NCBI GenBank assembly: GCA_950022655.1 | Contig: OX465583.1 | Span: 35,863,360 to 35,927,359 of the forward strand | From: Alentia gelatinosa | Taxonomy: Eukaryota > Annelida > Polychaeta > Phyllodocida > Polynoidae | DNA length: 64,000 bases | Direction: 5' to 3' | In this document: positions 38,810 to 49,990 of the stretch, piece by piece | Numbering within the stretch: the first letter of the stretch is position 1 | Layout: the number at the start of each line of letters is the position of its first letter | Program-made: the position numbers and the translations under genes | The notes under the pieces: generated by a model | Databases searched by the model: none | Told to the model about the DNA's origin: nothing | The model's input: the letters and a program-made list of their open reading frames with translations, nothing else

Positions 38810-38942
38810 GTCTGTGCCTACCCTCTCCCAGGCATGTGATGGAATGTTGATGGAAAGGAGTGGTTCCCTCCTTTCTGGGTGGTGTTGTGCACAGATGTGA
38901 CATAGATTGCACATTGCTGCTTAACATCTGTTTGCTGCTTAA

Positions 38943-39315
38943 CCCTCTCTCTGCAGCACCCAGTTCCCCTACTTAGCATTACACAGCAGGCATAGCCTGC
39001 ATAAATGACCCTGCTACAGCAGGCACCTTTTTTGGAAAATAGCAATGTCACATGATGTGTCATGTGATTTGAGTAATTCTTTCAATTCAAACAATTTTTT
39101 TTTTCAGATAGGAGATTATGATACAGCCACTGAGATAGTCAAGGTGATAATGTAGTAGCATTTATTTGTTCATTTATTGAATTTTGTATATAAGTATCAA
39201 TGATGCCCCTATGATGCCTGCAGGCATCATACTTCGGTAGCCAGGGGAATGCCTGGAAGTATCATGCTGCTGTAGCCAGGGGAATGCCTGGAGGCATCAT
39301 GCTGCAGTTAAAGGG
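38943..39315. mobile_element. TTAA-target element (piggyBac-like MITE), family T, copy 1
   Basis: A 373-bp insertion flanked by TTAA at 38939-38942 and 39316-39319. Its ends are CCCTCTCTCTGCAGCA and TGCTGCAGTTAAAGGG, imperfect inverted repeats starting CCC as in piggyBac elements. It splits the zinc-binding part of Gypsy A integrase. The right half holds repeated GGAATGCCTGGA blocks. No transposase. Confidence 0.75.
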
Positions 39316-39652
39316 TTAATGGCCACCAAACACTGTGCATGGCCTGAGCCTGACACTTAGTAACACCAAGATCGCCTTGGTGCAGCTGTCCTAGTACCTC
39401 CAACTGTAAGACCTGTGGAACCACAATGCGTTCATCATACATTAGTAGTTTGTTCTTTAGTGTGAGGTGGTTTCTCTTCTTCCAGTATGGACACAGCAGA
39501 GGTTGCTGCAGCATGTAACCTGGCCATCCATTTTTGCAGTAGGATTTTACTTCTGCGCAAACTGCATCGTCATCCTGTGCTTTAGAGATTTGATGCAGTC
39601 TGACCTCTGTTGCTGGGAGGTACTTCACTTTGGTTAAAGCAGAAGTGTCCAA
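39308..39652 (-). pseudogene. Gypsy A linker and integrase zinc-binding fragment
   Basis: After a linker (ATEVRLHQIS, then DDDAV) comes LGQLHQGDLGVTKCQAQA, the start of the HHCC domain of retroviral-type integrases, then SVWWP. The two cysteines follow only beyond the TTAA insertion, near 38890 in another frame (CNLCHIC). The fragment joins N-terminal reverse transcriptase directly through a deletion. Confidence 0.8.
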
Positions 39653-39977
39653 AGGGTGTTACGAATGTTGTAAGCAACCGTGACTGACAGTCCAGTGGGA
39701 TTTGCCAGAATCCTGAGTTGGCTTCGAGTTTGCTGAAGAATCGAGACCCTTTGAGCTTTGCCAGATTCTCATCCACGGTTGCAATTGGCTGGATCTCACG
39801 TTGTTCTGCCTTGTTCAGTGGTGTTAGATCAACGCAGATCCATACTTTGCCGTTGGGTTTGGGGGCACATACCATCCCCGAGCACCAAGCAGTTGGTTCT
39901 GTGACCTCCGAGATGACTCCCTGTTTTTTCATCATCATAAGGTGTTGCTCAACCTGGTTTAGGAGTGGGTGTGGCAC
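39582..39977 (-). pseudogene. Gypsy A reverse transcriptase N-terminal fragment
   Basis: APKPNGKVWICVDLTPLNKA is the finger-palm motif of Gypsy reverse transcriptases. FFSKLEANSGFWQIPLD corresponds to motif A, where the catalytic aspartate of a normal KLDANSGFWQ is replaced by glutamate. TFVTPFGHFCF follows and then the frame is lost at the deletion. The YxDD box is absent. Confidence 0.85.
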
Positions 39978-40063
39978 CTTTCTGGTAGAAGGGATATCCG
40001 GTATGGATTCTCCAGGCAGCCAAGTCCTGTGAACAGTTGTGGGAACTCAGCTCAGAAGTCCAG

Positions 40064-40645
40064 TCATCCATCTACATTGTAGACTGACTCCACAGGTTGC
40101 AAGAGCTTTAGCCTCTGGCACTCTGACTTACTCAGCAGGTTATGTTTTTGATCCAGCATGATGAAGATGTCCTCGATGATCGCATGGCCGTCCACTTTGA
40201 GCTGGTCCATAGGGATATGTCCTATGACACAGTCCATAAGGTCAATGTTCCCGGGACCTCGAGACTGTCGTCGGTTAAGTTGTGGAGAGAATTTTGCAAG
40301 CCATGAGGTATGGTCACTGATAATTGTAACGCATGCTCCACTGTCAAGCTTGAAGGTTGTAGGTTGTTCATTGACATGTAGGTCGACCAGCCAGAAGTTG
40401 CCCATAGGTTTGGCTTCTCCAAAAAAGGAGACATCCACCGTGTTCTTGTCGTCTACTTCATTTATCAAACTTCTGGAACGGCATACTTTTGCAAAGTGTC
40501 CTGTTTTTTGACATGCCAAACATTTTGAATTTTTTGCAGGGCAGCCGCTCCTTGAGTGTGGGGGTGTACTGCGCCTACCCCTACCCTCTTCATCGAGATA
40601 ATAGCAGTGAGAGGTCGGGGAAGTGGGGGCAGGGAGAGGCATCAC
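40064..40645 (-). pseudogene. Gypsy A gag C-terminus and protease
   Basis: A CCHC zinc knuckle, CLACQKTGHFAKVC, is followed by an aspartic protease with the catalytic motif LDSGACVTIIS. It ends just before the reverse transcriptase, as in Ty3/Gypsy polyproteins. The N-terminal gag is not recognisable upstream. Confidence 0.85.
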
Positions 40646-41470
40646 GATACTTTACATTTGTTGATTGTCTTCATGGCCAGCCGGGGCTAAAAGCATTTTT
40701 TAAGCTGTTCCACCAAGCACATTGAAGCAGGCCAGCTGGCAGGCCGTTATGAGCGCTAACTTTAACAAAGCCATCTTCAAAGCATCGTTGGCCAAAATCT
40801 ATCTGAACAGATATTTAGCAGCAGCTGGCTGGCTGACGAAGCTGAGAGCGATGCCAAGAGTGACACCGAGAGTAACACTGAGGTCCGCGTTTCTGGCCTA
40901 TAAATTCAGTAAACACCATTAACATGAAAGGTCGACACTCCGCAATGTGATAACCCAGGAGCGCAGACTGAAATTTCTGACAGTTTTGGTATTCTGGGCA
41001 GAATCCTAGCACCAACTTGTACTATACACATTCATCACATCAAAACTTATGTTCATTTACCATCATTCTTTGGTTAACTGCATTATTCAGCACAAAATTG
41101 AAGTGCTTTCTTTATTCCATATAAATCCCAATTCGGCAGTACACTGCTCTGCTCAAACACTAGCATTAGGCACGCCCTCTATCGGATGAACAGGGAACTT
41201 GGCTTGCGCGTTAGTGCAGGCAATCTCCACCAGATGGCAGCAGCAAACCCACTGCATGTTCATTGCCTCAGCGGTGCTGGCCTGGCTGCCCAGCTTGGTG
41301 AAACCGCTGCAGAGCGCTGTGTGTGCGTTTGGTAGTTGTCAGTGGGCCAGAAATAGGGGAACTAGTGGAACAGCCCCGAAAATTTAGAGAATTAGGGGCA
41401 GCCAGCCTGCCAACGTCCGCTGGCGGGTAAAAACCTACCTGCAGAGCACCTGTGTGTTGGAATGCCTGCT
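40646..41470. other. Non-coding stretch between Gypsy A and the TTAA element
   Basis: No gene is seen. It probably contains the lost 5' part of Gypsy A (gag N-terminus, leader), but nothing can be aligned by eye. The segment 41170-41470 is richer in GC than its flanks. Confidence 0.4.
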
Positions 41471-41738
41471 TTAACCCTTTCCCTGCAGCACCCAGTTCCC
41501 CTGCTCAGCATTACACGGCAGGCATTGCTTGCCTAAACGACCTTGCTACGGCAGGCACCTTTTTTTGGAAATAGCAATGTCATGTGATGTGTCATGTGAT
41601 TTAAGTAATACATCTTGGTGACTGATCATATTTTGTTATTCCAAATCAAAGGTCAATATGGCTCTTATACATTGCAAAATTTCTTTTAAATCAAACAAAT
41701 ATCTTTTTATCTGTGTATTTTTTCTCCTTCTTCAGGAA

Positions 41739-41743
41739 CAGGG
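41739..41743. repeat. Target-site duplication of Gypsy C, left
   Basis: CAGGG immediately precedes the TGTAGT terminus of the left LTR; the same five bases follow the right LTR at 46884-46888. Confidence 0.9.
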
Positions 41744-41898
41744 TGTAGTGTTTTGAGTGAAGAGGAGGCTTGAAATTATGCTGGAGTTGTTATTCATTCT
41801 GGGCATTAGCGTTTTGAATACAAAAGCTACTTATACTGCAGGTTCTCTGAAATACTATGATGGTTACTATTATACTGTAGAACGTTCAGAATACTACA
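41744..41898 (-). repeat. Gypsy C 3' LTR (155 bp)
   Basis: It begins TGTAGTG and ends ACTACA on the plus strand; those ends are mutual inverted repeats. It matches 46729-46883 at 150 of 155 positions. Confidence 0.93.
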
Positions 41899-41923
41899 TC
41901 TCTCCCTCTTTTTAGAAAAATGC

Positions 41924-41947
41924 TATATATATATATATATATATATC
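41924..41947. repeat. (AT)n microsatellite in Gypsy C
   Basis: A short TATATA run near the 3' end of the internal region. Confidence 0.8.
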
Positions 41948-42081
41948 AAAGTCTTTTGTCATTAGTTTCATTTTTCATTCAGCAAGTCTCTTCGTTCTTA
42001 AACAGCAAATTTTTAAAAATATGATTTGCTGAAATATAACTTTTAACTGAAATTTAAATGTTTGTTTTGTTGGACATAGTA

Positions 42082-44959
42082 TCAAATGTTTTTGATAATC
42101 TCGTATAGCATGGCAAACATCTCAAATGATGCATCTTTGATTATGTGTGACTGAGTCTTATATCTTGTCTCAAAGTCTTTTAGCCACACTGATGGTGTCT
42201 TAATTCGTGTAGATCAATCTCTCATGGGTAGTGCTCGGGGTGGACTCTTCACTGGAGTCGGAACACTAACTGGTGCTGCTTCACTGTTAATCTTAGAAGC
42301 ATTTTCCTGTGTTGAACAATCAGTCTCAATCATGATATCTGTTAAATATGAGGAAGCACATTCACTGGAGATTTTCTTCATATGTGAAGAATTTCAGGTA
42401 ATGGTGTGGTCACCATTTTGGGCAGTCACCATACTTCCTTTCTTGTTGACAACTCTAAATAGAGTACTTTCATATGGAGGTGTTAGCTTGTTGAGGCTTG
42501 GTTGTTTCACTAACACATGATCTCCAACATCCAGGGAACTTTCTGCTGTATGTCTGCGCGCATCTGCAAGTTCTTTCATATACTCCTTCAGACGATGATC
42601 CCTATGCTCTGCTTGTACCACCCTGTCAGCAAACTTAACCTTCTTACTGGTGGTGATTTTTGGCACTTCTGTTCGCAGCTTTCGAGAATTCAACATTTCG
42701 GACGGTGAGAGTCCAGTTGTATAATGAGGTGTTGCTCTGTAGTGTCTGAGGAACTTGAAAATTTCCTGCTTCCAACTACCTCTTTCCACTTGTGCAGCAC
42801 GAATTGCCTTATTCAGTGTCCTCATAAATCGTTCAGCTTCTCCATTGGCTTCTGGCCAAAGTGGGGCGATCTTCTGATGAGTGAAGCCAACATATCTTGA
42901 CCATCCCGCAAACTCTTGGCTTTTGAAAGGTGGTCCATTGTCGGATTTCAGCACTTCATGGACACCCTGCCTTGCAAATATTGCATCAAGTTTTGGAATT
43001 GTAGCTCTGGCTGAGGTCGAGTACACAATTTCAACTTCTGGGTATCAGCTATACTCATCATATACCACAAGAATATATTCCCCTCCTTTGAATGGACCAT
43101 GAAATCACATGAAACTTCCTTCCATGGCCCATCAGGCATTGGTGACATCTTAAGAGGTTCATGTTTTGTATCTGGGTTGCAAGATTGACAAGCCAAACAG
43201 TCACCAACCACTTTTTCGACTAATCTGTCAATTCCAGGAAACCAAACTGTCTCTCTCAATAAACCTTTAGTTTTTACCACACCTTGATGACTACTGTGTG
43301 CGATGGAGATGGTTTGCTTTCTTAAGTTGCTTGGTATCACTATTCTCTCTCCCCTCAACACAATTCCTTTTGACACAGACAGTTCATTTTTTACCTTTTT
43401 GTATGGAACAAAATCATCACTCAGATCATGCGATTGTTGATTCATAACACACTTGATCACTTGCTGCAGTTCTTCCTCTTTTGCAGAGTAATGGTTCTTG
43501 AGCCTGCTCATAGTAGTTCACTGCATGGAGACATATTTGGTCCATCTGCATATCCAGCCATGAGGACTTTGGAATTGTTCCTTTTGGTGGATGTCTCGAG
43601 AGGTAATCAGCTGGATTTGATTTTCCTGGCCTATATACCACCTTAACACTGTATGGTTGTAGACGCAAACACAGCCTATGAAGCCTTGCTGTATTATTTG
43701 ACATTGGATTGTTCATGATGCTTTCCAGAGGTTTGTGATCTGTAACGACGACAATCTCAGAACCAACTAGGTAGTGGTCAAAGTGCTCACAGGCCCATAC
43801 TACACCTAAAGCTTCTCGTTCAGTCTGACTGTATCGTGATTCAGTGTCAGACAATTTTCGACTAGCACATTCAACTATGCTGATTGTGCCATCCGACTTC
43901 TTTTGTGTTAGCACAGCTCCTAGACCAACAGGACTAGCATCGACAATCAACTTGGTTGGTCTGTTTATATCAAAGTACTCTATCATCTTCCAGTCTGCCA
44001 TTCGGGCTTTCAGTTCATCAAACGCATCTTGTTCTGTTTTCTCCCACTTCCAAGGCACACTGTTCCTTGTCAACTTGTGTAGAGGTTCTACAACAGTACT
44101 GTAGTTTGGGATGAATCTTGAGAGATATTGTGCCATGCCCAACAGGCTTTTCACTTCTTCCTTACTTTCTGGAGATGGAGCATTAACTACAGCTGCGATT
44201 TTCTTCTCACTTGGCGAAATACCCTTACTTGAGAATACATGACCGAAGAACTGTATTTCACTCTAGAAGAACTCGCATTTACTTCTGTTGGCAGTGATGT
44301 TGTATTCGCGTAGACGTTCCAATACCTGCTCAATTGTCATCTTGTGTTCTTCCAATGTCTTCGAGTAGATGATTATGTCATCAGACATTCTTCACACCAG
44401 GTATACCATGGAGCATGTCTGCAATCTTTTTCTGAAAGACTTCAGCAGCAGAATTGATGCCGAAACACAAACGTTTGTATCTATAGAACTTGTCCTGTGT
44501 CTGAAAAGTTGTAATCGGCCTACTTTCTTCATTCAACTCCAATTGATGGTATCCCTTGTTCAGATCGATCTTTGAGAACCACTGTGAACCATTCAGATCG
44601 ACTATCAATTCTTCAACACTGTTCATCGGGTATCGCTCTCGTTTGATAGCTGTGTTGATCTTACGACTGTCGAGGCATAGTCTCACTTCACCATTTGGTT
44701 TATGCACAATAACTAATGGACTAACCCATGTAGTTGCTCCCAAAGCATCTTCAATGATGTCCAGAGATTTAAGTCTCTCAATCTCCTTGTTGACTTGTTC
44801 ACGCAGGTGATATGGCACCAGGCGTTGTTTCTGAGGAAAAGGCTTCACACTCTCATCAATGTTCAACTTCACTTGAGAGTCCTTCATTTTATCAATTCCT
44901 TTAAACCGATCCTTGTAACGAATTGTGATGTCTTCTTCAACTTCATCAACACTACACAT
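42082..44959 (-). pseudogene. Gypsy C pol: reverse transcriptase, RNase H, integrase
   Basis: Reverse transcriptase starts near 44959, with VHKPNGEVRLCLDSRKIN and WFSKIDLNKGYHQLEL (motif A aspartate intact). Its YxDD-type box reads SDDIIIYS and is split by a one-base frameshift at about 44385. A TAG follows at 44263-44265. RNase H (VDASPVGLGAVL, then TDHKPLE) is at 44154-43500. The integrase HHCC domain is near 43290-43180. All three core acidic residues are visible: CDFM, KSDNGPPF and PEANGEAERF. Frameshifts occur near 43450 and 43030. TGA codons at 42394-42396 and 42214-42216 look like decayed CGA. The C-terminus ends at 42082. The order RT-RNase H-IN is diagnostic of Ty3/Gypsy. Confidence 0.9.
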
Positions 44960-45010
44960 GAACTGTACCAGTCCAAGTTTTTCTGATGTCTCACAGCTCA
45001 GTAGATTCTT

Positions 45011-46213
45011 TCATTTGCCTTGAAGTACATATACTTTAGAGAATGTCATGCACATGGTGGCAGGACACTTCACTTTGGCATCAAACACTCCTACCATAGG
45101 TATTTCAACACGGTTACCTTCTGATGCATAGCCACAAAACTTTTGTGTAATTGGTTGGAGTTCACTCTTGGATAAATCCATTTGTTGGAATTCATCTTCA
45201 CCAATAATGTTTATAACAGATCCAGAGTCTATCATTGTCTCGATATTCTTACCACTGATCTTCACTGTAGTAGTTTTCACTTGCGATTTCAGACTATTTA
45301 CCGCAAATACCATTGATATGTCATAATAGTCGTCATCACTTATCTCGGCAGAAACACTGTTCACTTTAGACTTTGTATGACAAACCGACTCGTAAAGTCC
45401 AATGTTCTTGCATTTCTTGCACTTGTGACTCTGCGCAGGGCAATCACCATTATGGGGATACACACCATTGCAACGAAAACACTTTTTCTTTGGACACTTG
45501 TCATCTTTGTGAGGCCATGAACCTCCACACTTGTAGCATTTCTTGCCTTTAGAACGACCTTGACTCTGGGATCGCCGACGCCCAAATTGACCACGGCTGT
45601 TTCCATGACTTTGACGTTTCTCAACTGCATTTATGGATCCTTCGACTGGTGTTTCCATATCCTTGATTCTGGCATCTGTACGTTCTGATGTTTGTGCATT
45701 GTCAAGGAAATCCTTTAAGCTTTGATCACTTTTGATTGCTTTGTGTTTCACTTGTTTGTTCGGGTAGTAGTTTACAATGTGTGAAAGTGTTATTAGTTCG
45801 ACAATCTTCTCTTTTGTGAGGTCTTCAAGCTTGATAGCTGCTACTTTGTCTTTTACTCGTATATGATAGTTGTCCACAGATTCACTGGGTTGTTGTCTCA
45901 ATTGGTGTAACATATTCATGCCATATACTCGATTTAGCTTTGGCTTAAAATGATCATTGAGGCCTTTTACTAATTGATCATAGCAGTCTTCTGCACCGAG
46001 ATCGACATTGTCCAGCTGTTTTACAATTTTCCGACATGAAGTTCCAAGCCAGTACCACAGAAGATCTTTCTTCTCAGTCTGTCTCTACAGTTGAGTAACA
46101 GCAATGGTTGCTTCTGCACCTTCTAGCCAATCTTCCCATCTTGATGCAACATCAGGGTCATAAGTGACCTTAAACTCAGGGTATGATGGTTTGCGTGAAG
46201 GGTTTACCAGCAT
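45011..46213 (-). pseudogene. Gypsy C gag-protease
   Basis: The best start is the ATG at 46213-46211, giving about 400 residues. One in-frame TAG interrupts it at 46086-46088. The capsid-like region includes WEDWLEGAE and FKPKLNRVYG. The nucleocapsid has cysteine clusters CYKCGGSWPHKDDKC, CFRCNGVYPHNGDC and a third decayed box. The aspartic protease follows with TMIDSGSVINIIG. The frame ends at 45011, about 50 bases before pol in another frame, so pol was probably expressed by frameshifting or after internal damage. Confidence 0.88.
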
Positions 46214-46728
46214 TCTCTACCATTTTTTAAAAAAAGTTTTTACACTTCACACTTGTAGGGATTTGAAAAGTCATATGTATTTTTCATTGATGAAAATATC
46301 AATAACAATAGTCACACTTCCTGTTTAACTTCTTCTTCCCTTTTGTATTTTGTTGTTGCTAGAGTGCTCCTTTAAATTTTGAAGACTGGAGTACTCCTTT
46401 AAATCCTTATGCCCAGTATTCTCCTTTAATTGCACACAAGTTCACTTTAGTGATGAAATGTCACTTTGAGAATGTCACTGGATTCACATCACATAATTAC
46501 TTGAGTTTGATGTGTTGTGCACCAATACTTTCAGATTTAGGTCAACAGGTCACAACCACTTACTACCAGTAAGCATGTATTTACTCAAGTAGGTCAGCAA
46601 ATGTTGTCACAAACAGCTCTCAACTCTTCCTCTACTGTATTGAAAAAGTCACTCTACTCACACTTTTGTTGGGTTCTACAGGATCTTCACATACTTTCCT
46701 GACTCATTTCCACAGCCTCAGTCACCAG

Positions 46729-46883
46729 TGTAGTGTTTTGAATGAAGAGGAGGCTTGAAATTATGCTGGAGTTGTTATTTATTCTGGGCATTAACGTTTT
46801 GAATACAAAAGCTACTTATACTGTAGGTTCTCTGAAATACTATGATGGTTACTATTATACTGCAGAACGTTCAGAATACTACA
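46729..46883 (-). repeat. Gypsy C 5' LTR (155 bp)
   Basis: The partner of 41744-41898. On the minus strand it is followed directly by CTGGTGACTGAGGCTGTGG, the position of the primer-binding site; the matching tRNA is not identified. The open frame at 46742-46966 falls mostly in this LTR and is not a gene. Confidence 0.93.
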
Positions 46884-47097
46884 CAGGGATATGTTTGACT
46901 CATGGAGAAGGGTGTATCTCATTTTTGTTTCCGAGGAGGGGAATTTTTTTTTTTTCTAGCGTCTAGCACCAAATATCTTTTTATCTATTGAATTTTGTAA
47001 AAAAAAGTATCAATGATGCCTCAAAGATGCCTGGAGGCATCTTCCTGCCATAGCCAGGGGAATGCCTGGAAGCATCTTCCTGCTGTCAAAAGGTTAA

Positions 47098-48271
47098 AGA
47101 ATGTGACGAAATATCACTTTTAATATTGGGCCCTCCGTAGACGCATATGCTTAAGCTAGTTCTTTTCCTCTCCTTGGTAGTATGTGCAGGTCTATAGAGC
47201 TGCTCATAAAAATTTGATTCATTGGCCATAATGTAAGGTATTTCTAATGGTAGTGTATTGGAGGTCTATCGTGGTGGATTGGCAGTCGTGGGTGACGGGT
47301 TAAGTAGAAAGGACGAATTTATGAAATATTTAGCGTTTACCTTCAAATTAGTCCCTGAGGGAAACAATAGCTGTTTTTCCGTTCAGCGCCGCCATGCGGT
47401 CTTGTTGCATGGCAACGCCGCCGTTCGGCCAAACATTGCGCTGTCCGAGTGGTGTGAGTGGCGGGTAAGAGTGCAAAGGTGTGTTTTTTTCAGATAGGAG
47501 TGTTAGAACAAGTTAGGACACTATAAAAACATAGATAGGTTGTACAAACTTCAGAGTTAATTTATGTCTCAGTTTTTAGATATTGTTTTGTTACAGAGCT
47601 TACTGACATACCAAAAGAGGGACATACTAAGAGGGACATTCTAAGAGGGACATTCGACTGTTGTATTTGTCTACTATGTATATCCTTCCCATTTCCATCT
47701 CATTCATTCCATCTATCATCTATGAGGGATAATCTAAATATGTATGTATGTATGTATGTAATTATGTATGTATGTATGTATGTATGTATGTATGTATGTA
47801 TGTATGTATGTATGTATGTATGTGTGTATGTGTGTATGTATATGACATTCCTAATAGGACAAAGGTAAGATATATAGGTTGGATTCCATATGCAAGGGTG
47901 AGTATATATGTAACAGGAATTCTATAAATAAGTTTATCTAAACGATATATTAAGTATTTTTGAGTCGATATGAATGTTAAACCCATCATATTGTAGCTGG
48001 AATACCATAGAATACGATGGATTCAATGTATTGTCTCTAAACATAATCTAAACGTAATCTATGAGCATATTACCCTTATACACTTAGTCCTCCAATGCTA
48101 AAGAATATGTTGCCATGTGATGGTTTGGCCGCAAGCATTGCGTAACCATGTAGATAAGGCGCGTCGCCGGCCAGTGGAAGAAGGCCTATTGTAAGAGGTG
48201 ATGCAATCTGTGAATCTGGGGGGGAACCCGTACAAGGCATATCCTATCACAGTAGCGCCACGTGATGACTT
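47098..48271. other. Non-coding stretch with TATG microsatellite
   Basis: No gene is recognised. A block at 47380-47500 is richer in GC. The main feature is the microsatellite listed next. Confidence 0.5.
47739..47840. repeat. (TATG)n microsatellite
   Basis: About 100 bases of nearly pure TATG units with one interruption (TAAT near 47760) and TGTG variants at the right end. Confidence 0.95.
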
Positions 48272-48275
48272 TTAA

Positions 48276-48622
48276 CCCTTTATGGGCGGGGACCTGTGGC
48301 AGTAGGATGTGGGTAAGGGCGGATACTAGTGCTAATTCATACCGCCAGGGGGCGGGAAGTCTCAGGCAAATTTTAATAATTAGGCAAATTTTAATAATTA
48401 CATAGCTGTAGGACGTGGTAGAATATGTAATCATTAATCTTATTATATATTTCACCTAAGATCTTTACCTCGGTGTTACATCTATATTCTGTGAAAATTT
48501 CATGATTATCTATCCAACATTCCCAATTTTATTCCATAATAATGAAAGTTTGCAAATGATGCCTTTTGGTATCACCCGCCTCAGCGCTGTTGATACCATA
48601 TGGCATCACCCCCGCGAACGTG
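48276..48622. mobile_element. Candidate TTAA-target MITE, second type
   Basis: TTAA at 48272-48275 and 48623-48626 bound a 347-bp segment. Its ends, CCCTTTATGGGCGGGG and CCCCCGCGAACGTG, are imperfect inverted repeats. Near the right end is a hairpin, ATGCCTTTTGGTATCA with TGATACCATATGGCAT. The interior contains a tandem copy of GGCAAATTTTAATAATTA at 48366-48401. The ends resemble but do not match family T. Confidence 0.45.
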
Positions 48623-48626
48623 TTAA

Positions 48627-49250
48627 ATATTGTCGATTATCGGTTAAAACTGGTTCTTTGTGATTCATTCTAATGCCAATTGCGTAAATCTAACTTATTG
48701 TCCAGTGTGTCCAATCCTAATGAGTAAAATAGAACAATTAACATGTGAGTGATTTACATATGAAATGTACTGGAAAATACGGGTTTCTTTAATTCTTTCA
48801 AAAACAATGGTGGTGATCTATGAATTTTAAAACTTAAATGTGTAATAATATATGCATCTACTTTATTCTGTGAACGTTTCAGGAAAATGACGTGAGTTTC
48901 ATATACTATGTGAAAAACAACCTTTGGGGATATCTAAAATAACATTGATCTCTAAATCAAAAACTAGCACGGTGACCCCTGATTTTTAACTTAGATATGC
49001 ATTCTATAATACTTTGAGAGCATCATATGATAGCAACATATGATGATAACATGGGTTTTAATTTTCAAGCCAAATTGTCCGATATACCTTTAAGTCATTC
49101 TGTGATCATTGTGCAGATGATCTGTGAAATTTTCGGGGATGCCTTTCAGATACATTACTGGATACATAAAAATGTATGGTATCTTAGGATGAATAATTCT
49201 TAGTTTTAAAACGTGTTCTTACATTTTTCACTTTAAACATAAAGTAAAAT
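48627..49250. other. Non-coding stretch
   Basis: AT-rich sequence with vaguely recurring phrases (ATTCTGTGAAMGTTTC near 48490, 48860 and 49095) suggesting an ancient degenerate repeat. No gene. Confidence 0.4.
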
Positions 49251-49254
49251 AGGG

Positions 49255-49990
49255 CTTACCATGTCGCCCGTTTGTAGCGCCGTCCTATTGACCTCCTGGT
49301 GAGTGCGACTGGCACTACGCATGCAGTTTATTTTGGAAATCACTCAAGCGTAGCCCATGCATAACTCTGAATAGACACGGTACCGGACCACGTTCTCTGT
49401 CTTTAGTTTAAAAAAAAACCCTTGGTTCGAAATATACACAGCATATATACCGTGTTGCATTGAACCACGCCAACTTCTCGGTCGAAGAGAGTGGAGACAG
49501 AGGTGGTGGCCAGTCTAGGTCAGTGGCGCGAACCCTCGTGATACCGTTTCCTCCCAGAAGGTGGCGTGTCGGGGTAAACATAACCACGTGTGTCTGTGGA
49601 TGGTAAACAAATCGACGTCATCAGGCATTTCACAACACAACATCAGACATGTCTGGGCAGAAAATCGCAGAGTTTGCGCAATCGCTCCGAGCGCCTGGAA
49701 TCTGTCAATGAGGTTGCAATGCACACTGCAATACGTGCAACCGACAGGTCTCACTGGAGGCATCATCTGGGGCGGGAAAACGTATATTAACGGAACGTTA
49801 CCCCCGATTTGGCACAAAGCATCATCGTGCAGTGACGACGAAGCACGAAGCAGACTTGATAAAACTGCGCAGAATAGGCGCGACCTAAAATAGCAGCTTA
49901 CTTTCACCCCGCTTCGGCGGTAGTGTTGTTACCCACTCGAGGATCACTGTCACTTCCATCCAGGCGGGAATACAGTGTAGACAACTGAGA
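49255..49990 (+). promoter_or_regulatory. GC-rich promoter region of the 503-residue gene
   Basis: CpG-richer sequence starts near 49255 and continues through exon 1 to about 50330, contrasting with AT-rich DNA to the left. No TATA box stands before the ATG at 49991. Long antisense and overlapping frames here (49515-49907, 49561-49893) are a by-product of GC content. The transcription start is not determined. Confidence 0.4.

Larger units (their letters stand above)
37838..40645 (-). mobile_element. Decayed Ty3/Gypsy element A
   Basis: Minus-strand order is gag zinc knuckle and protease (40645-40064), N-terminal reverse transcriptase (39977 to about 39650), linker and integrase zinc-binding domain (39652-39308), and integrase core with C-terminal tail (about 38935-37944). 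It then reaches a purine-rich tract TTTAGGGGAGGGAA near 37850-37837 that could be the polypurine tract. The reverse-transcriptase active site and all of RNase H are deleted at about 39650. A TTAA element interrupts the integrase, and an 83-bp tandem duplication lies in the core. No matching LTR pair was found. Confidence 0.8.
41744..46883 (-). mobile_element. Structurally complete Ty3/Gypsy retrotransposon C
   Basis: The element is 5140 bp and reads on the minus strand. It has a 155-bp LTR at each end (TGTAGT to ACTACA) and a CAGGG target duplication. The polypurine tract AAAAAGAGGGAGAGA directly abuts the downstream LTR at 41913-41899. A gag-protease frame and a pol with reverse transcriptase, RNase H and integrase are all present. 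At least two stops and one frameshift disrupt gag and reverse transcriptase, with further lesions in integrase, so it is not autonomous now. The LTRs differ at 5 of 155 positions, all transitions, which points to a moderately old insertion. The LTR is short for the family. Confidence 0.92.
41475..47093. mobile_element. TTAA-target element, family T, copy 2, split by Gypsy C
   Basis: TTAA flanks lie at 41471-41474 and 47094-47097. The left end CCCTTTCCCTGCAGCACC and the following 110 bases match family T copy 1 (CAGTTCCCCTGCTCAGCATT, then AGCAATGTCATGTGATGTGT). The right end repeats the GGAATGCCTGGAAGCAT blocks. Without the Gypsy insertion at 41744-46883 the element would be about 475 bp. So this older MITE received the LTR retrotransposon. 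Confidence 0.75.

Noticed and set aside
46742..46966. 74-codon frame that looks like a secreted peptide
   Set aside because: It starts inside the 5' LTR of Gypsy C and the same sequence occurs in the 3' LTR; it is not a gene.
49515..49907. 130-codon antisense frame in front of the 503-residue gene
   Set aside because: It overlaps another long frame on the opposite strand in a GC-rich island; neither shows a domain.
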